Assembly (NCBI GenBank): GCA_023614405.1
Contig: CM042690.1
Coordinates: 662,168,802-662,232,801, forward strand
Reading direction: 5' to 3'
DNA: 64,000 nucleotides
Origin: Avena insularis
Taxonomy: Eukaryota; Streptophyta; Magnoliopsida; Poales; Poaceae
How positions within the stretch are numbered: position 1 is the first letter of the stretch; every line of letters begins with the position of its first letter. Both the position numbers and the translations under genes were made by a program. Shown here piece by piece: positions 9,643 to 19,592 of this stretch. The notes under the pieces were generated by a model. It saw nothing but the letters and a program-made list of their open reading frames with translations, ran no database searches and was not told the origin of the DNA.

Positions 9643-12212
9643 GGAACGTACCGAAAATGACATCGTCAATTTTGGTCTTCTCTTTTCGAGGACTCTGGAG
9701 TTCAGCCCGGAGCGCCTCGGAAAGATCCCTCTCTCTGCACAGCTCATTGTTAAGGTCCGAGATTTTCTTCTCTTGAGCAGCAATGTTGCGATCATGCTCA
9801 TCAGTAGCCATGGAGGAGGACTCGAGAACTTGAGCTATGCTCTTCTCATGATCCGCCTTGAGCTTATCCAGCTCTTGGTGAAGTTCCTTGTTCTCCACCA
9901 CCAAAGTTTTAGGTTCTCGGCCTCTTCAATCATGGCACAGGATTGTTTCACCAGTGCTGTAAGTCAAAAAGAACAACAGTTCAATGAAAAAATTCGACTA
10001 TGAAAACACAAAGACAAGGTTTGAGTCTCAGAATGTTTACCTTTGGCTTCATCCTTGGCAACTTTAAGTTTAGCATTTTTAAGTCGGAGAGCTTTGATCT
10101 CTCTCTGCTTATCACAGACATTCTTCAACAAATCCTGGTTATAGGAATATACTTTCTGTAAGTCAGAATACCCAAAGTTAGAAAGCTACTAAAGACTCGA
10201 GCTAATATTTTTGCTAATATCAGCACGAGCCTTGGGGGCTACACTAGTTCGTTCTTTGGCATCCTAAGGAAGCATAAACCCGGATTATTTATCCTACTTC
10301 ATGCTTGGGGGATAGAGGATATGGTATGAAATAAAGGAAAAACAGGAGTTAGAATTCCGACTTACATATTGTTCGCGAGTCAGTTTATCCAAACTCGCAT
10401 TCACTTCAGCAGCAACGTTCTCAGCGAAAGTCAGGGGGATCACTGGAGCTGTTGGAAGCTCACCGGTCCGTATCCTCTCGTTGCAAAGACGCACTTGTTC
10501 AAGAAGGTCAGAGTGCTTGATGTCCTCTGCCTCTTGTGCTTCTTCTTCGGCAGATAAGTTTCTTTTCTCCAGGCATTGCCTGGCCAGTCGCTAGATCTCT
10601 TCAGCAGATTTCCGGGACAAGCCAAACTTGGCAAGTCCCGGATTGCTGATAAGGTTTTCGGCAAAGGTTTCTGCCGAGGGATCATTAGCCAAGGAGGGTT
10701 CACCCTTATCTAAACCTGGCTCACCCATGGTGACGTCAGTTTGTGATTCAAGAATCACAGGCTCCGAAGAAGGAGCCGGATCTTCTGCGGCATCCGGGGA
10801 AGGAATGATCACCGGTGTTGTGGAAGGTTGGGGGATAGGAGTCTGAGGAGCCACGGTAGGAGAAACTATGGTAAGCTTCGTCTGTCGCAGGGGCTTCAAA
10901 GAATTTCCCTCCCCCTTGCCCTTGATGAGCTGTTTAGCTCTGAGAATGTGATAAAGTCGGAAATGTTACATCTCGGAAAAGAATTTGAGTAAAGTGCAAA
11001 GGCGGAAGTTGTGATTGAAAGTTACCTCTTCACGACGGGCACCTCCTTTGTGCCAACAGCCACTGTCGGAGCTTTGTGCTTCTTGAGCGCAATGTCCAGC
11101 AATGGGACCACCTCTGTCTCCTGAGAAAACTCTGGAGGATATCCTTCGAGTGGAGCAAATTCCGACCCGGGAAGGTCAGCAAGCTGAAAAGAAGAAAACA
11201 TATCAGTATTGCAATGTAAGTCAAAGATTGAAACACATAAAAAGGTTTACTGATAGAAGCTTACCGGCACTACGTGGTTTTCTGCCGTATGCATATCCAG
11301 AGAAACCTCCGGAATCCTCCTCTCGATCCGCTCCCTTATCAGCCACTTAATCTGGCTTATATAGCCTTGCATGGTGTAGGCTCTGGGGCTGATGCGGAGG
11401 GAGTCTTTCTTAGATGATGTGATGGAGTGCATCAGTCGATTTCCGTGGTACTGAAGGGGCTGGATCCGGCGTGACACCCAGCATTGGACCAAGTCGGATC
11501 CCTTCAGTCCTTTGTGTTTGATCAGATATTCGACCCGCCTCTTAGCAAGGATCAGGTCGTCACTGAGAGCCGGAGCAGACTCGTCCCAAGACGGTTGGGC
11601 CGTGGCAGCTCCGTCGATAAAAGCCGGCAAAGCAGTAGCTTTGTTGGGAGCCGGAATATCCTTATGATAAAAGAATGTGGCTGGCCACTGTTTGACCGAG
11701 TCACTAGCTAAGATTTTGGGATATGCATGCTCGCGTCTAAGTGAGAAACTAATGGTACCGGTGATATAAGGAACACCGGCAGTGATAGACTTTCTCCGGA
11801 CATGAAAGTAATACCGGAATAAGGTCAAACTCGGCCTAATGCCGAGAAATCCCTCACACAAAGAAGCATAAGCGCTCATCTCTAAAAGAGAGTTGGGAGG
11901 AAGATGGTGGAGATGAACACCATAATGGTCAATCACCTCGGAGAAGAACTCCGAGGGAGGAAACGACAAACCTCTGTCGAGGTGGGTGCCGAAGTAGACC
12001 CGCTCGCCGGCGCGCGGGTTGGGGACGGTTTCCCCGAAGCCTCTCTGCCAGTCGCCGGCGCGGAGGAGCCCTTCTGTCTCCATGTTCTAGAGATTCTCGT
12101 CGTCAAGTACGCAGGCGATCCAGACCCCGCGGAAGCTTTCCTTCTCCGCCGCCACATCCGTCACCACCATCGTTGCCGCAGCCGCCAAACCGGAAGAAGA
12201 TGACGAAGCCAT
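9643..12212 (-). pseudogene. Tat-A antisense spliced gene (gypsy-type transposon domain plus coiled coil), 3' end cut off
   Basis: The start ATG is at 12210-12212 (MASSSSSGLAAAATMV), the same Ser-rich start as in Tat-B. An in-frame TAG follows at about 12087, then an open stretch of 278 codons to 11265 with the domain core SFPPSEFFSEVIDHYGVHL, LLEMSAYASLCEGFLGI and LTLFRYYFHV. I recognise this as the 'putative gypsy-type transposon' (PF04195-like) domain, of unknown function. Good splice signals follow: GCCG|GTAAGC at 11264, acceptor TTTTCAG at 11184, donor GAG|GTAACT at 11025, acceptor TTCTCAG at 10940 and intron 10156-10365. The middle is Pro/Ser/Glu-rich (10591-10899); the end is a coiled coil (ENKELHQELDKLKADHEKS, 9830-9900) cut at 9643 by Ath-1. 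It is transcribed opposite to the element. Confidence 0.72.
10156..10365 (-). other. Predicted intron of the Tat-A antisense gene with two polypurine-like motifs
   Basis: The minus strand has donor ATAT|GTAAGTC (10361-10365) and acceptor CTTACAG (10156-10157). The plus strand of the intron carries CTTGGGGGCTAC (10231) and CTTGGGGGATAG (10304), both close to the element's true polypurine tract. It appears to be the positional counterpart of the repeat-bearing introns of Tat-B, Tat-C and Tat-D. Confidence 0.5.
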
Positions 12213-12355
12213 TCCTCTGGTGCTCCGGTGACCTAAGATGGGCGGCACTGGGAGTTTTTTGGGGGAAAGCAGAGGAGCTCTGTGTGCGCGGGGGAGATTT
12301 GGAGGAGAGGAAAAGGCAAAGGGAACAGGTGGAGAAAGAAGGAGGAAATCCTAAC

Positions 12356-12366
12356 CTCTTATATCC
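12356..12366 (-). promoter_or_regulatory. TATA-like box of the Tat-A antisense gene
   Basis: The minus strand reads GGATATAAGAG about 145 bp before the ATG at 12212, outside the LTR. Comparable boxes occur before the antisense genes of Tat-B and Tat-D. Confidence 0.45.
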
Positions 12367-12767
12367 ACCTAACTGCGCCAAGATTCGTGCAAATGCTATA
12401 GTGTAACCGCCACGCGTCGTGGAAGGAACTAGGAAGGACCCACGCGATGATTACATCGCCTCGATCTTTGCGCACGCATTGAAACGATGCCTCGGTTCCA
12501 CGAACCACGGACCCACCAACGGTCGTGCTGACAGGATGTTTGTCAGATGACGTGACTTGACCATAACTTGTGTCAGGTGGCGTTAGAGATCAAATTCCGG
12601 CTTAGGTTGAAATCAAGCTAGAAAATCCGAGTAACCTGCTGATAGGTCCGACTTATTTTTAAGACCCGGATCGTATTTTTTGTTGTGAAGTTTCAGGAAC
12701 CCTTCAAGATTCTACAAGCCGAAGATCAAGCTGGACGATGATAAAATACGACTTTGGATCTTGGAGA
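12367..12767. other. Tat-A spacer between antisense gene and polypurine tract
   Basis: Non-coding; I see no ORF with family features and no repeat. It presumably holds the upstream promoter region of the antisense gene. Confidence 0.6.
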
Positions 12768-12781
12768 CTTCCGGGGGCTGC
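12768..12781 (+). other. Tat-A polypurine tract
   Basis: CTTCCGGGGGCTGC abuts the LTR start TGTTGGGC. Tat-B has the matching CCTCCGGGGGCTAC before its LTR. Confidence 0.8.
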
Positions 12782-13295
12782 TGTTGGGCATATACTTTCC
12801 GGGTATCCTCACAGTTCCTCACTGACCAGGGTGGCCTACTTCGGGTTAGAGATTTGCTTCACGGGCGGCCCAGTCAGGGAGAAAAGACGGAGTCCATTCT
12901 GGCTACGGGAAGGCCCAGAAGACTTACCGACTTAGGCCCATAGTGTTACTTGTAGTTCAAGATGTACTCTGTAACCGACTCTTAGTTGTAGCCGGATAGA
13001 TCTCTCCTGTAAACCCTAGGCCGGATATCTATATAAGCCGTCCTAGGGAGAGCCTTTAGGGTAGACCTCAATAGTCTACAATCTCAACTCGCATAGGCGA
13101 AACCCTTGTAACCCATATTCCGGCTCTGCCATATTACTGGATTGCTAGCAGGAGTAGGATCCGTCCAAAGCCGGCAGATTCGAACCTGGGTAAACTTGTG
13201 TGCTCACCGTCCTGGAACACCGTACGTCTCACACCCCTCTCTTCCGCACGCCCCGAGGACCCCCTCATGACGTACTTGTCATCAATCCGACGACA
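12782..13295 (+). repeat. Tat-A 3' LTR
   Basis: A 514 bp LTR running from TGTTGGGCATATAC to CCGACGACA. The TATA-like box TATCTATATAAGC is at 13026-13037. The end is fixed by comparison with the ends of the Tat-B and Tat-C LTRs (CCACGATA). Confidence 0.8.
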
Positions 13296-13852
13296 CACCT
13301 CGCTTGCACTAATGTTGCTAATGAGAATTGTGTGAAGTTTTTTGTGAAAGAAAATTCCAAGTTGTAGGAGAAAATGGTGTAATAAGATAGTGAATGGTTA
13401 AATGACTCAAGCAATATGTGTATGAAGATGAAGATATGTATGCCATTCAAATGATAACTCCAAAAGAATTTATTAAATGCCAAGTTCAGAGACCTGCAGA
13501 GTCCGTTTTCGAATAGGTAACAGTTCTGGTAAGAAAAGGTCCGCGAAAGATCTGTCAAGTTATATTTTTGCAGTTTTTATCTAACATGGAAAGCAATGAG
13601 TCGAAAAAGGGACGGAAACGGAGCCCGGGTGGCTCACACCACCCCATGGCGCGGGCCCACCTAGATGCGCCACTAGGGTGTGTGACCACCCTGGAGCCCA
13701 TCTCTGACCCGTGTTCTCCCAGTACTTTCCTTTTGTCGTAAAAAAATTGTAATATATAATCCCTGGATCCCTCGAGGTTCGTATATCATGTTCTCATCGT
13801 GTTTTCGTTTCAATCTATTTCTGACAGGTAGAGTCTTAGTTTCGGAGCTACA
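13296..13852. other. Ath-2 untranslated region before the coiled-coil ORF
   Basis: No coding sequence is supported. It contains a GC-rich inverted repeat (13625-13694), a TATA-like TAATATATAATC near 13751 and an acceptor-like TTTCTGACAG ending about 26 bp before the ATG. Confidence 0.55.
13625..13694. repeat. GC-rich inverted repeat upstream of Ath-2 ORF
   Basis: CCGGGTGGCTCACACC is matched at the other end by GGTGTGTGACCACCCTGG, around a CATGGCGCGGGCCC core. It is the same motif family as in the LTRs of both Athila-like elements, and lies about 160 bp before the ORF. Confidence 0.6.
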
Positions 13853-14353
13853 ATGTCTTCCTCTGGATCAGCCAAGGAAGATTCCTCTACAGACGTCATC
13901 AACCCTTACATGCCTGAGTTGAAGGGTCATCCCAAGGAGTTGTTGCTCAAAGATGGGAAGGTACAGATAAAAGAGGTTCAGAGCCCTAAAGGTGAAGGTA
14001 GTCTGGAGGACAGGATGGAAGCACTGTAGCTGGAAGTCTTTAAGTACAAGAAGATGGTGGAACGTGAAGTGGATATTATCCATAAGATTAGTTCCGAACT
14101 CATTGCCAAGCACCAGAAGGAGACCGTTGAGGTTACGGATGAAATTCTCTCACTCCACAGAACAACCAACCAACTACAAGTGCAGCTCTACGATATGCAA
14201 AATCAAAACTGTGAGTATGAGGTTAGGTTTAAACACATAAGTGCTGCTGCTAGTTTCAGGATGTTGGAGACCAGGATGTCTTTTGTTGATGGGGAACCCT
14301 TACCTTGGAAGTCGGACGATGACGAGAGAACACCACCACCACCGAAGGAGTAA
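13853..14353 (+). pseudogene. Ath-2 small coiled-coil accessory ORF
   Basis: 167 codons from ATG (MSSSGSAKEDSSTDVINPYM) to TAA at 14351, with one in-frame TAG at 14026-14028. Residues about 55-140 are strongly helical and charged (EREVDIIHKISSELIAKHQK and LHRTTNQLQVQLYDMQNQN), typical of a coiled coil; the tail is acidic then Pro-rich. I recall similar short hypothetical proteins from wheat, but know no function. It occupies the slot that the unrelated ATHILA-type ORF fills in Ath-1, directly before the internal polypurine-like motif. Confidence 0.65.
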
Positions 14354-16322
14354 TTCGTCATCAGGTTTTGGCATCTCCTTGGTTTGTTCCAAGCTTGGGG
14401 GAGTGCCGCGGTATCATATCACTATCTTTTATCTTTTTACCTTTTTAGTAGAGTCATATCATGAATAGAGCAGTTATCATGTAGGATGGTTTGCATTATG
14501 GAAGTGTCCCCTCTCGTTAGATACCTATGTATCCCTTGGTGTGAGTCACCGTTATGGAATATTAATGAGAAGTTCTATCATTTACTCTTTTGCATATCTT
14601 ATTTTAGTTTTCAATTACTATTATATGATTGATCTTGTTGTTAGTATGGGTATCACTTTGGGACCATTAAGTGAATTTAGTTGGTTTTGGCAAACCTGGC
14701 TCGGTTAGTAGCAACACTATTATGAGAATTGAATGAAAAAGATAAAAGTACTCTTAAAGAATATAATTTCATTATCTTTCTTCCTTGATTGGCTCATAAG
14801 CTTAGTATTCTCTAGTTAAGATATTTTGTGCTTCCAAGGAAGATTGCATGTTTGTTTTTATCACTTGTATGTTTGTTTGTTTCCTTCAACTCTTATGCTT
14901 GCTACCCAGCCTTGCTAGCCAAAAACCTGTACTGAGAGGGAATGCTTCTCATGCATCCAATCCTTAAACCAAAACCTATGCTATTTGTGTCCACCATACC
15001 TACCTATTACCACTATTGCTATTCCAAGTAAATTCATGTTTTTATCTACCTTCCGAATTAAACTTGTTATGCGAAAATTAGTGATTAAATCTCTCACGAA
15101 CTTGATGGCACACTTTACTTTTCTCGCCCCTAATAAACTTGAACCATTGTGTCATCTATGTTGGATATGCTTGCACTTATACATTGGGATTAGCAGAACC
15201 ATGCTGTCATGGGGAACGCTTTCAACATTGCACTTGTACATTGTACCTAGTTGATATCATGCTCATTTGTTTATGGATGTCGTCGGTGTGAAATGAAAGG
15301 GGAGCTTGCTAGTCCATGGAGTTATGTATGTGTGTTAGAGAAACGCCTTGGCCGCTAGCCTAAGCCATGCCTAATCCTGGTGGAAACTTGCAGCATCACC
15401 ATAGTGAGCAATCTACGAAGCATTCTTCTTATAAAAAAGAGAGATAGAGATTGAGAAAAACAAAAAAAGATGAGAAAAGAGGAAAGAGAGAAAAAGGCAC
15501 CATTTTCCCATGGTAAATAAGAAGATTGCTGAGATGCTCATTGTCTGCTTGCCTTGTCATTTGATTATGGGATACCTCCTGTATCATGTGCAAGGGGTAC
15601 CCCGTTGGCGGTTCTCTATGATACACATGTACTTACTATGACAAGAACTTACCGGTAACTAAACTTGAGTAGCATGAGGAGCGGCCCTCGTATTCAAGGG
15701 ACATGAGATTGCCAACTTATACTTTGTCAAGCATATACTCCATAGTTTGTTCACTTTAACCTTAATCACCTAAAGATGCTTATGATAGGGGCAATGAGAG
15801 CTGAAAACCAATAAGTACCATAATTTTTGGAAGCTCTTTATGAAACTTGAAATCCCTGCTTCCCTCTGCGAAGGGCCTATCTTTTACTTTTTAGTTGAGT
15901 CAGTAAACCTATTTCTTTCTATCTCAACAAGTATTTTGAGTTGTTGTGTTTCATTCATATGATGATTTATTCAATCATGTTTTCTTATGTTCCTTGTTTT
16001 GCACATTGCTCTTATCTTAGTGAATATTACTTTGAAAGCTATCATTGAAAACTCCATTATGTTTGAACTCCTGCAGATTGTTAACTATTCTTTGACCAAG
16101 AGCAAAGTTTGCCATTACCAATTATGATTTACTTTATGTATCTTTATTGTGTTTCCTTTACTTATTGCAAGTTAAGTTATATAATAGTGAGTTGTCTTCT
16201 ATTATGATTTATGTATTGATAAATGTGATGCTTCTTGTCCATATTATTTATCAACTCTTCACTCCATAAACCTGAGGTCATGTTTATTGAGCTTAGTTTT
16301 CGCTTGGGGACAAGCAAAGTCT
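14354..16322 (+). other. Ath-2 conserved non-coding 3' region
   Basis: No coding sequence is supported in about 2 kb. It is homologous to 1261-3500 of Ath-1 in inverted orientation: shared blocks include the TACCCCGTTGGCGGTTCTC and TTACCGGTAACTAAACTTGA stretches near 15600-15670. An internal polypurine-like motif is at its left end. Confidence 0.7.
14386..14404 (+). other. Second, internal polypurine-tract-like motif of Ath-2
   Basis: CCAAGCTTGGGGGAGTG starts about 35 bp after the ORF stop and is nearly identical to the tract at 16325-16337. Confidence 0.7.
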
Positions 16323-16324
16323 AA

Positions 16325-16337
16325 GCTTGGGGGGAGT
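16325..16337 (+). other. Ath-2 polypurine tract
   Basis: GCTTGGGGGGAGT directly precedes the LTR start TGATACATCC. Confidence 0.85.
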
Positions 16338-17836
16338 TGATACATCCATTTTGCATCACTATTATATATCATAATTTATTATTATTCATTAATATATTTC
16401 ATATTAGGAGATGATACTTATGTTATTTCATCTGTTTTTGCATGGTTGATGACTTTTGGAGGATGGACCGCTGCAGTCAGGATTCTGATGGAAAAGGCAC
16501 TGTTTGGAGGCGAAATTCGCAAAGATCAGAAAATTCCAAAAAATACATGGAAATCCTATTTTTCCAGAAGACGAAGGATGCCAGAAGGGGGAGCGGAGTT
16601 GGGCCACAGGGCACCCACACCACCCCCTGGCGCGGGCCACTCCTAGCCGCGCCACCAGGCGGTGTGGCCACCCTAGCCCACCTCCAGCTCTCCTCTTTGG
16701 CATATATTATCCCCATGAAACCCTAAGACTCGGGGAGCGACCACAGAAAGATTCCTCCGCCTCTGCGGGGCAGAAGACTGTAGAGAGAGAAAGACCTCTA
16801 CGGCAGGCAGAAATCTATCGGGGAAATTCCTTCCTAGAGAGGGGAGATTGTCGCCATCAACACCACCATCGAGCTGTACTTCATCGGGATCATCATCATC
16901 ATCTCCACCAGCACCATCATCACCACTTCATACCGCTGTAACAATTGGGTTGAATCTTGCATAGTTCTTAGGGGAAACTTTCCCGGTGTTGATTACTTGT
17001 TGTAGTTGATGCTATTGAGTGGAACCATTGAATTATTGTTATGTCCAGATTGTTACTTATCATTATATCATCTCTGATCTTGATCCATATGATGTCTTGT
17101 GAGTAGTTCGTTTAGTTCTTGAGGACATGGGAGAAGTCACGTTGTTAGTAGTGGAATTGTGTTGAGAAAGATTCAATAGTTTGTTATTTAAGTTGTTGTG
17201 TTATTCTTCTAGTGGTGTCATGTGAACGTCGACTACATGACACTTCACATTTAAGGGCCTAGGGGAATGCATTGTGTATTTGGCTACTAATCGTAGGGTT
17301 TGTTGGAGTGATAGAAACCTAAACCCCCGTTAGGAAACCTTTGCATAAGGGAGTGTAGGATCTCAGAGTTTAAAGTTGTGGTTAGGTTTTTATCTTAATT
17401 ACTTTCTTGTACTTGCGGATACTTGCAAGGGGTTTAATCACAAGTATGTATTAGTCCTAGGAAGGTCGGTACATTAGCACAGGTTCACCCACACAACACT
17501 TATCAAACTAAAGAAGATTAATCAACTATATGAAACGAAAGCACTTGACAATATTCCCATGTGTCGTTGAGAATGTTTGGTCATCTTAAGTAATACAACC
17601 GGCTTGTCCTTTGCTAAAGAAAGGATTGGGACACTTGAGGCATTTCTTATTATTGTATTTTATTTACTCGCACTTTATTATCTGCATTATCAAAACCCCC
17701 TAAAAATCTGTTTGCTAAGTATTTATAGAGAATTCCTGCTCCAAGCCACTCGTCAACATCTTCTGCTCCTTGTTGGGTTCGACACTCTTACTTATCGAAA
17801 ATACTGCGATACACCCCCTATACTTGTGGGTCATCA
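16338..17836 (+). repeat. Ath-2 3' LTR
   Basis: A 1499 bp LTR from TGATACATCCATTTTGCATC to CTTGTGGGTCATCA. It holds a GC-rich inverted repeat at 16612-16676 and a TATA-like CATATATTATCC at 16701, and a His-codon-like CAT/CAC microsatellite near 16853-16925. The open frame 17577-17975 runs from the LTR into the Tat-B protease by chance. Confidence 0.85.
16612..16676. repeat. GC-rich inverted repeat in U3 of Ath-2 LTR
   Basis: CCACACCACC...TGGCGCGG on the left pairs with CCGCGCCACC...GGTGTGG on the right. It lies about 25 bp upstream of the TATA-like box, as in Ath-1. Confidence 0.7.
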
Positions 17837-18275
17837 CATCACCCTTCCGGTCACTTTTGGCGATGTAAACCATTACCACCAAGAACGCATGACCTTTCAT
17901 GTGGCGCCTTTCAAGATCGTGTACCACGTCATCTTCGGACGCGACATATTGCACTCCTTCCTTGCAAGGCTATGATTTTTCTACAACAAACTCAAGATTC
18001 CCGGACCAAATGGTATCACCACCGTTGACGGAAGCTTCACCAAGGCACGGGAGTGCAAGCTCAGCGAATCCGCCTTCACTAAAGCAGTCCTTTACGGTGA
18101 GGAGTTCAAGGAGATCTAGAACCAGGTCGATGCCTCGGAGATGCTGGCTTCAAAGAAGCAGATTACTGCTGCCAAACCCGCCTTCAAGGCCACCATCAAG
18201 ACCAAGCAGGTGGAGCTTGTCGAAGGTGATTCCTCCAAGACCACCGCCATTGGCATGAACCTGGATCCCAAATAG
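17837..18275 (+). pseudogene. Tat-B protease C-terminal part and linker
   Basis: The sequence begins in ITLPVTFGDVNHYHQERMTF and continues through VAPFKIVYHVIFGRD, the distal protease motif of Tat elements. A shift near 17965 leads into a linker (GPNGI, TVDGSFTKARECKLSESAF) with an in-frame TAG at 18118-18120 and a stop at 18274. The active-site half of the protease is missing, being on the far side of Ath-2. Confidence 0.75.
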
Positions 18276-19592
18276 GAAAGCGCGCTCGTCGAGTTCCTTC
18301 GTGAGAATAGGGACATCTTTGCCTGGCAACCTGCCGACATGAAAGGTGTACCTAGGGAACTTGCCGAGCACAACTTGAATATTGATCCTAATGCCAAACG
18401 GGTGAAACAACCTCTACGATGCTTTCGTGATGAAAGACGAAGGGCTATAGGCAAACAAATAGCTAGGTTACTTAAGGCTGGCTTTATCCGAGAAGTTATT
18501 CACACCCGATGGGTGGCAAATCATGTACTTGTCCCCAAAAAGGGAACCAATGAACTAAGAATGTGCGTTGATTACACCGGCTTGAACAAAGCGTGTCCAA
18601 AGGATCCGTTTGCTTTGCCTCCCATTGACCAAGTCATTGACTCGATGGCTGGGTCAGAACTTCTGTGTTTTCTCGATGCCTATTCAGGATACCACCAGAT
18701 CCGGATGCGAAAGTTAGACCAATTGGCCACTTCGTTCACCACACCCTACGGCACGTATTGCTACGTCACGATGCCCTTTGGGTTGAAAAACACTGGTGCT
18801 ACATACCAGCGGACGATGCAACGTTGCCTGCACGACCAAATAGGTTGAAACGTAAACGCCTAGATGGACGACATCGCGGTAATGTCAAAGAAATCAAATA
18901 ATCTTATCGCTGACTTGCAGGAAACCTTCGACAATCTCTGGAAATACAACATGTTGCTGAACCCAAAGAAGTGTGTCTTCGGGGTACCATCCGACAAATT
19001 GTTGGGCTTCATCATTTCACATCGCGGAATCGAGGTGAACCCAGGGAAAATCAAGGCCATCCTCGACATCAAACGCACGACATGCCTGAAGGACATACAA
19101 AGGCTCACAGGCTGCGTTGCAGCAGTAAGCCGGTTCATCAGCCGACTTGGTGAGAAGGCTATGCTGCTCTACAAGTTACTCAAGAAGGCGGACAAATTCA
19201 CATGGACGGACAAAGCTGACACAGCACTTCAGGAGTTGAAGAGAATACTCTCCTCCCCACCTATACTTGTAGCACCGGTGCCAAGGGAGCCTATGTTAAT
19301 ATACATGGCAACGACCAACCGAGTAATCAACATCATCGTCGTGGTGGAGTGCAAGGAACCAACACACGAGTACGAAGTTCAACGACCCGTTTACTATGTG
19401 AGTGAGGTCTTGACGGAATCCAAGCAACGTTACCCGCACTACCAGAAGATAGCTTATGGAGTTTTCCTTGCTTCACGTAAGTTAAGGCATTATTTCCAGG
19501 AGCACCCCATCACAGTAGTGAGCAAAGCTCAACTATCTGACATCATCAACAACAGCGACGCTACAGGGAGAGTGGCAAAGTGGGGGCATTGA
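18276..19592 (+). pseudogene. Tat-B reverse transcriptase and RNase H, inactive
   Basis: After the lead-in FLRENRDIFAWQPADMKGVP, the RT domain shows VLVPKKGTNELRMCVDYTGLNKACPKD, DQVIDSMAG, FLDAYSGYHQI and TMPFGLKNTGATYQRTMQ, all typical for Ty3/Gypsy. The catalytic YVDD is destroyed: 18861-18872 reads stop-M-D-D, and a TGA precedes it at 18846-18848. The open part resumes at 18864 with the connection and RNase H regions (RPVYYVSEVLTESKQRYPHY, SRKLRHYF). A one-base shift near 19590 breaks the link to the next domain. RT and RNase H would copy element RNA to DNA. Several stops match C-to-T changes. Confidence 0.88.

Larger units (their letters stand above)
9643..13295 (+). mobile_element. Tat-A: 3' part of a Tat-type Ty3/Gypsy element
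   Basis: Only the distal part is in the window: the antisense gene (minus strand), a polypurine tract and the 3' LTR. The rest, including pol, must lie to the left, beyond Ath-1. The antisense gene between pol and 3' LTR and the polypurine tract CCGGGGGCTGC next to TGTTGGGC place it with Tat-B, Tat-C and Tat-D. It was inserted into Ath-2; the five bases after its LTR are CACCT (13296-13300). Confidence 0.8.
13296..17836 (+). mobile_element. Ath-2: 3' part of an Athila-like Ty3/Gypsy element
   Basis: The window holds a short coiled-coil ORF, about 1.9 kb of non-coding DNA that matches Ath-1, a polypurine tract and a 1499 bp 3' LTR. The 5' part lies left of the window because Tat-A was inserted at 13295/13296. 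Ath-2 itself interrupts the protease of Tat-B at 17836/17837 (following bases CATCA). The shared 3' region and LTR end (CTTGTGGGTCATCA against CTTGTGGGTCACCA) tie it to Ath-1, but the rest of the LTR differs, so it is a sister family. Confidence 0.8.

Noticed and set aside
17577..17975. 132-codon plus-strand ORF
   Set aside because: It is a chance fusion of the end of the Ath-2 LTR and the Tat-B protease across their junction at 17836/17837.
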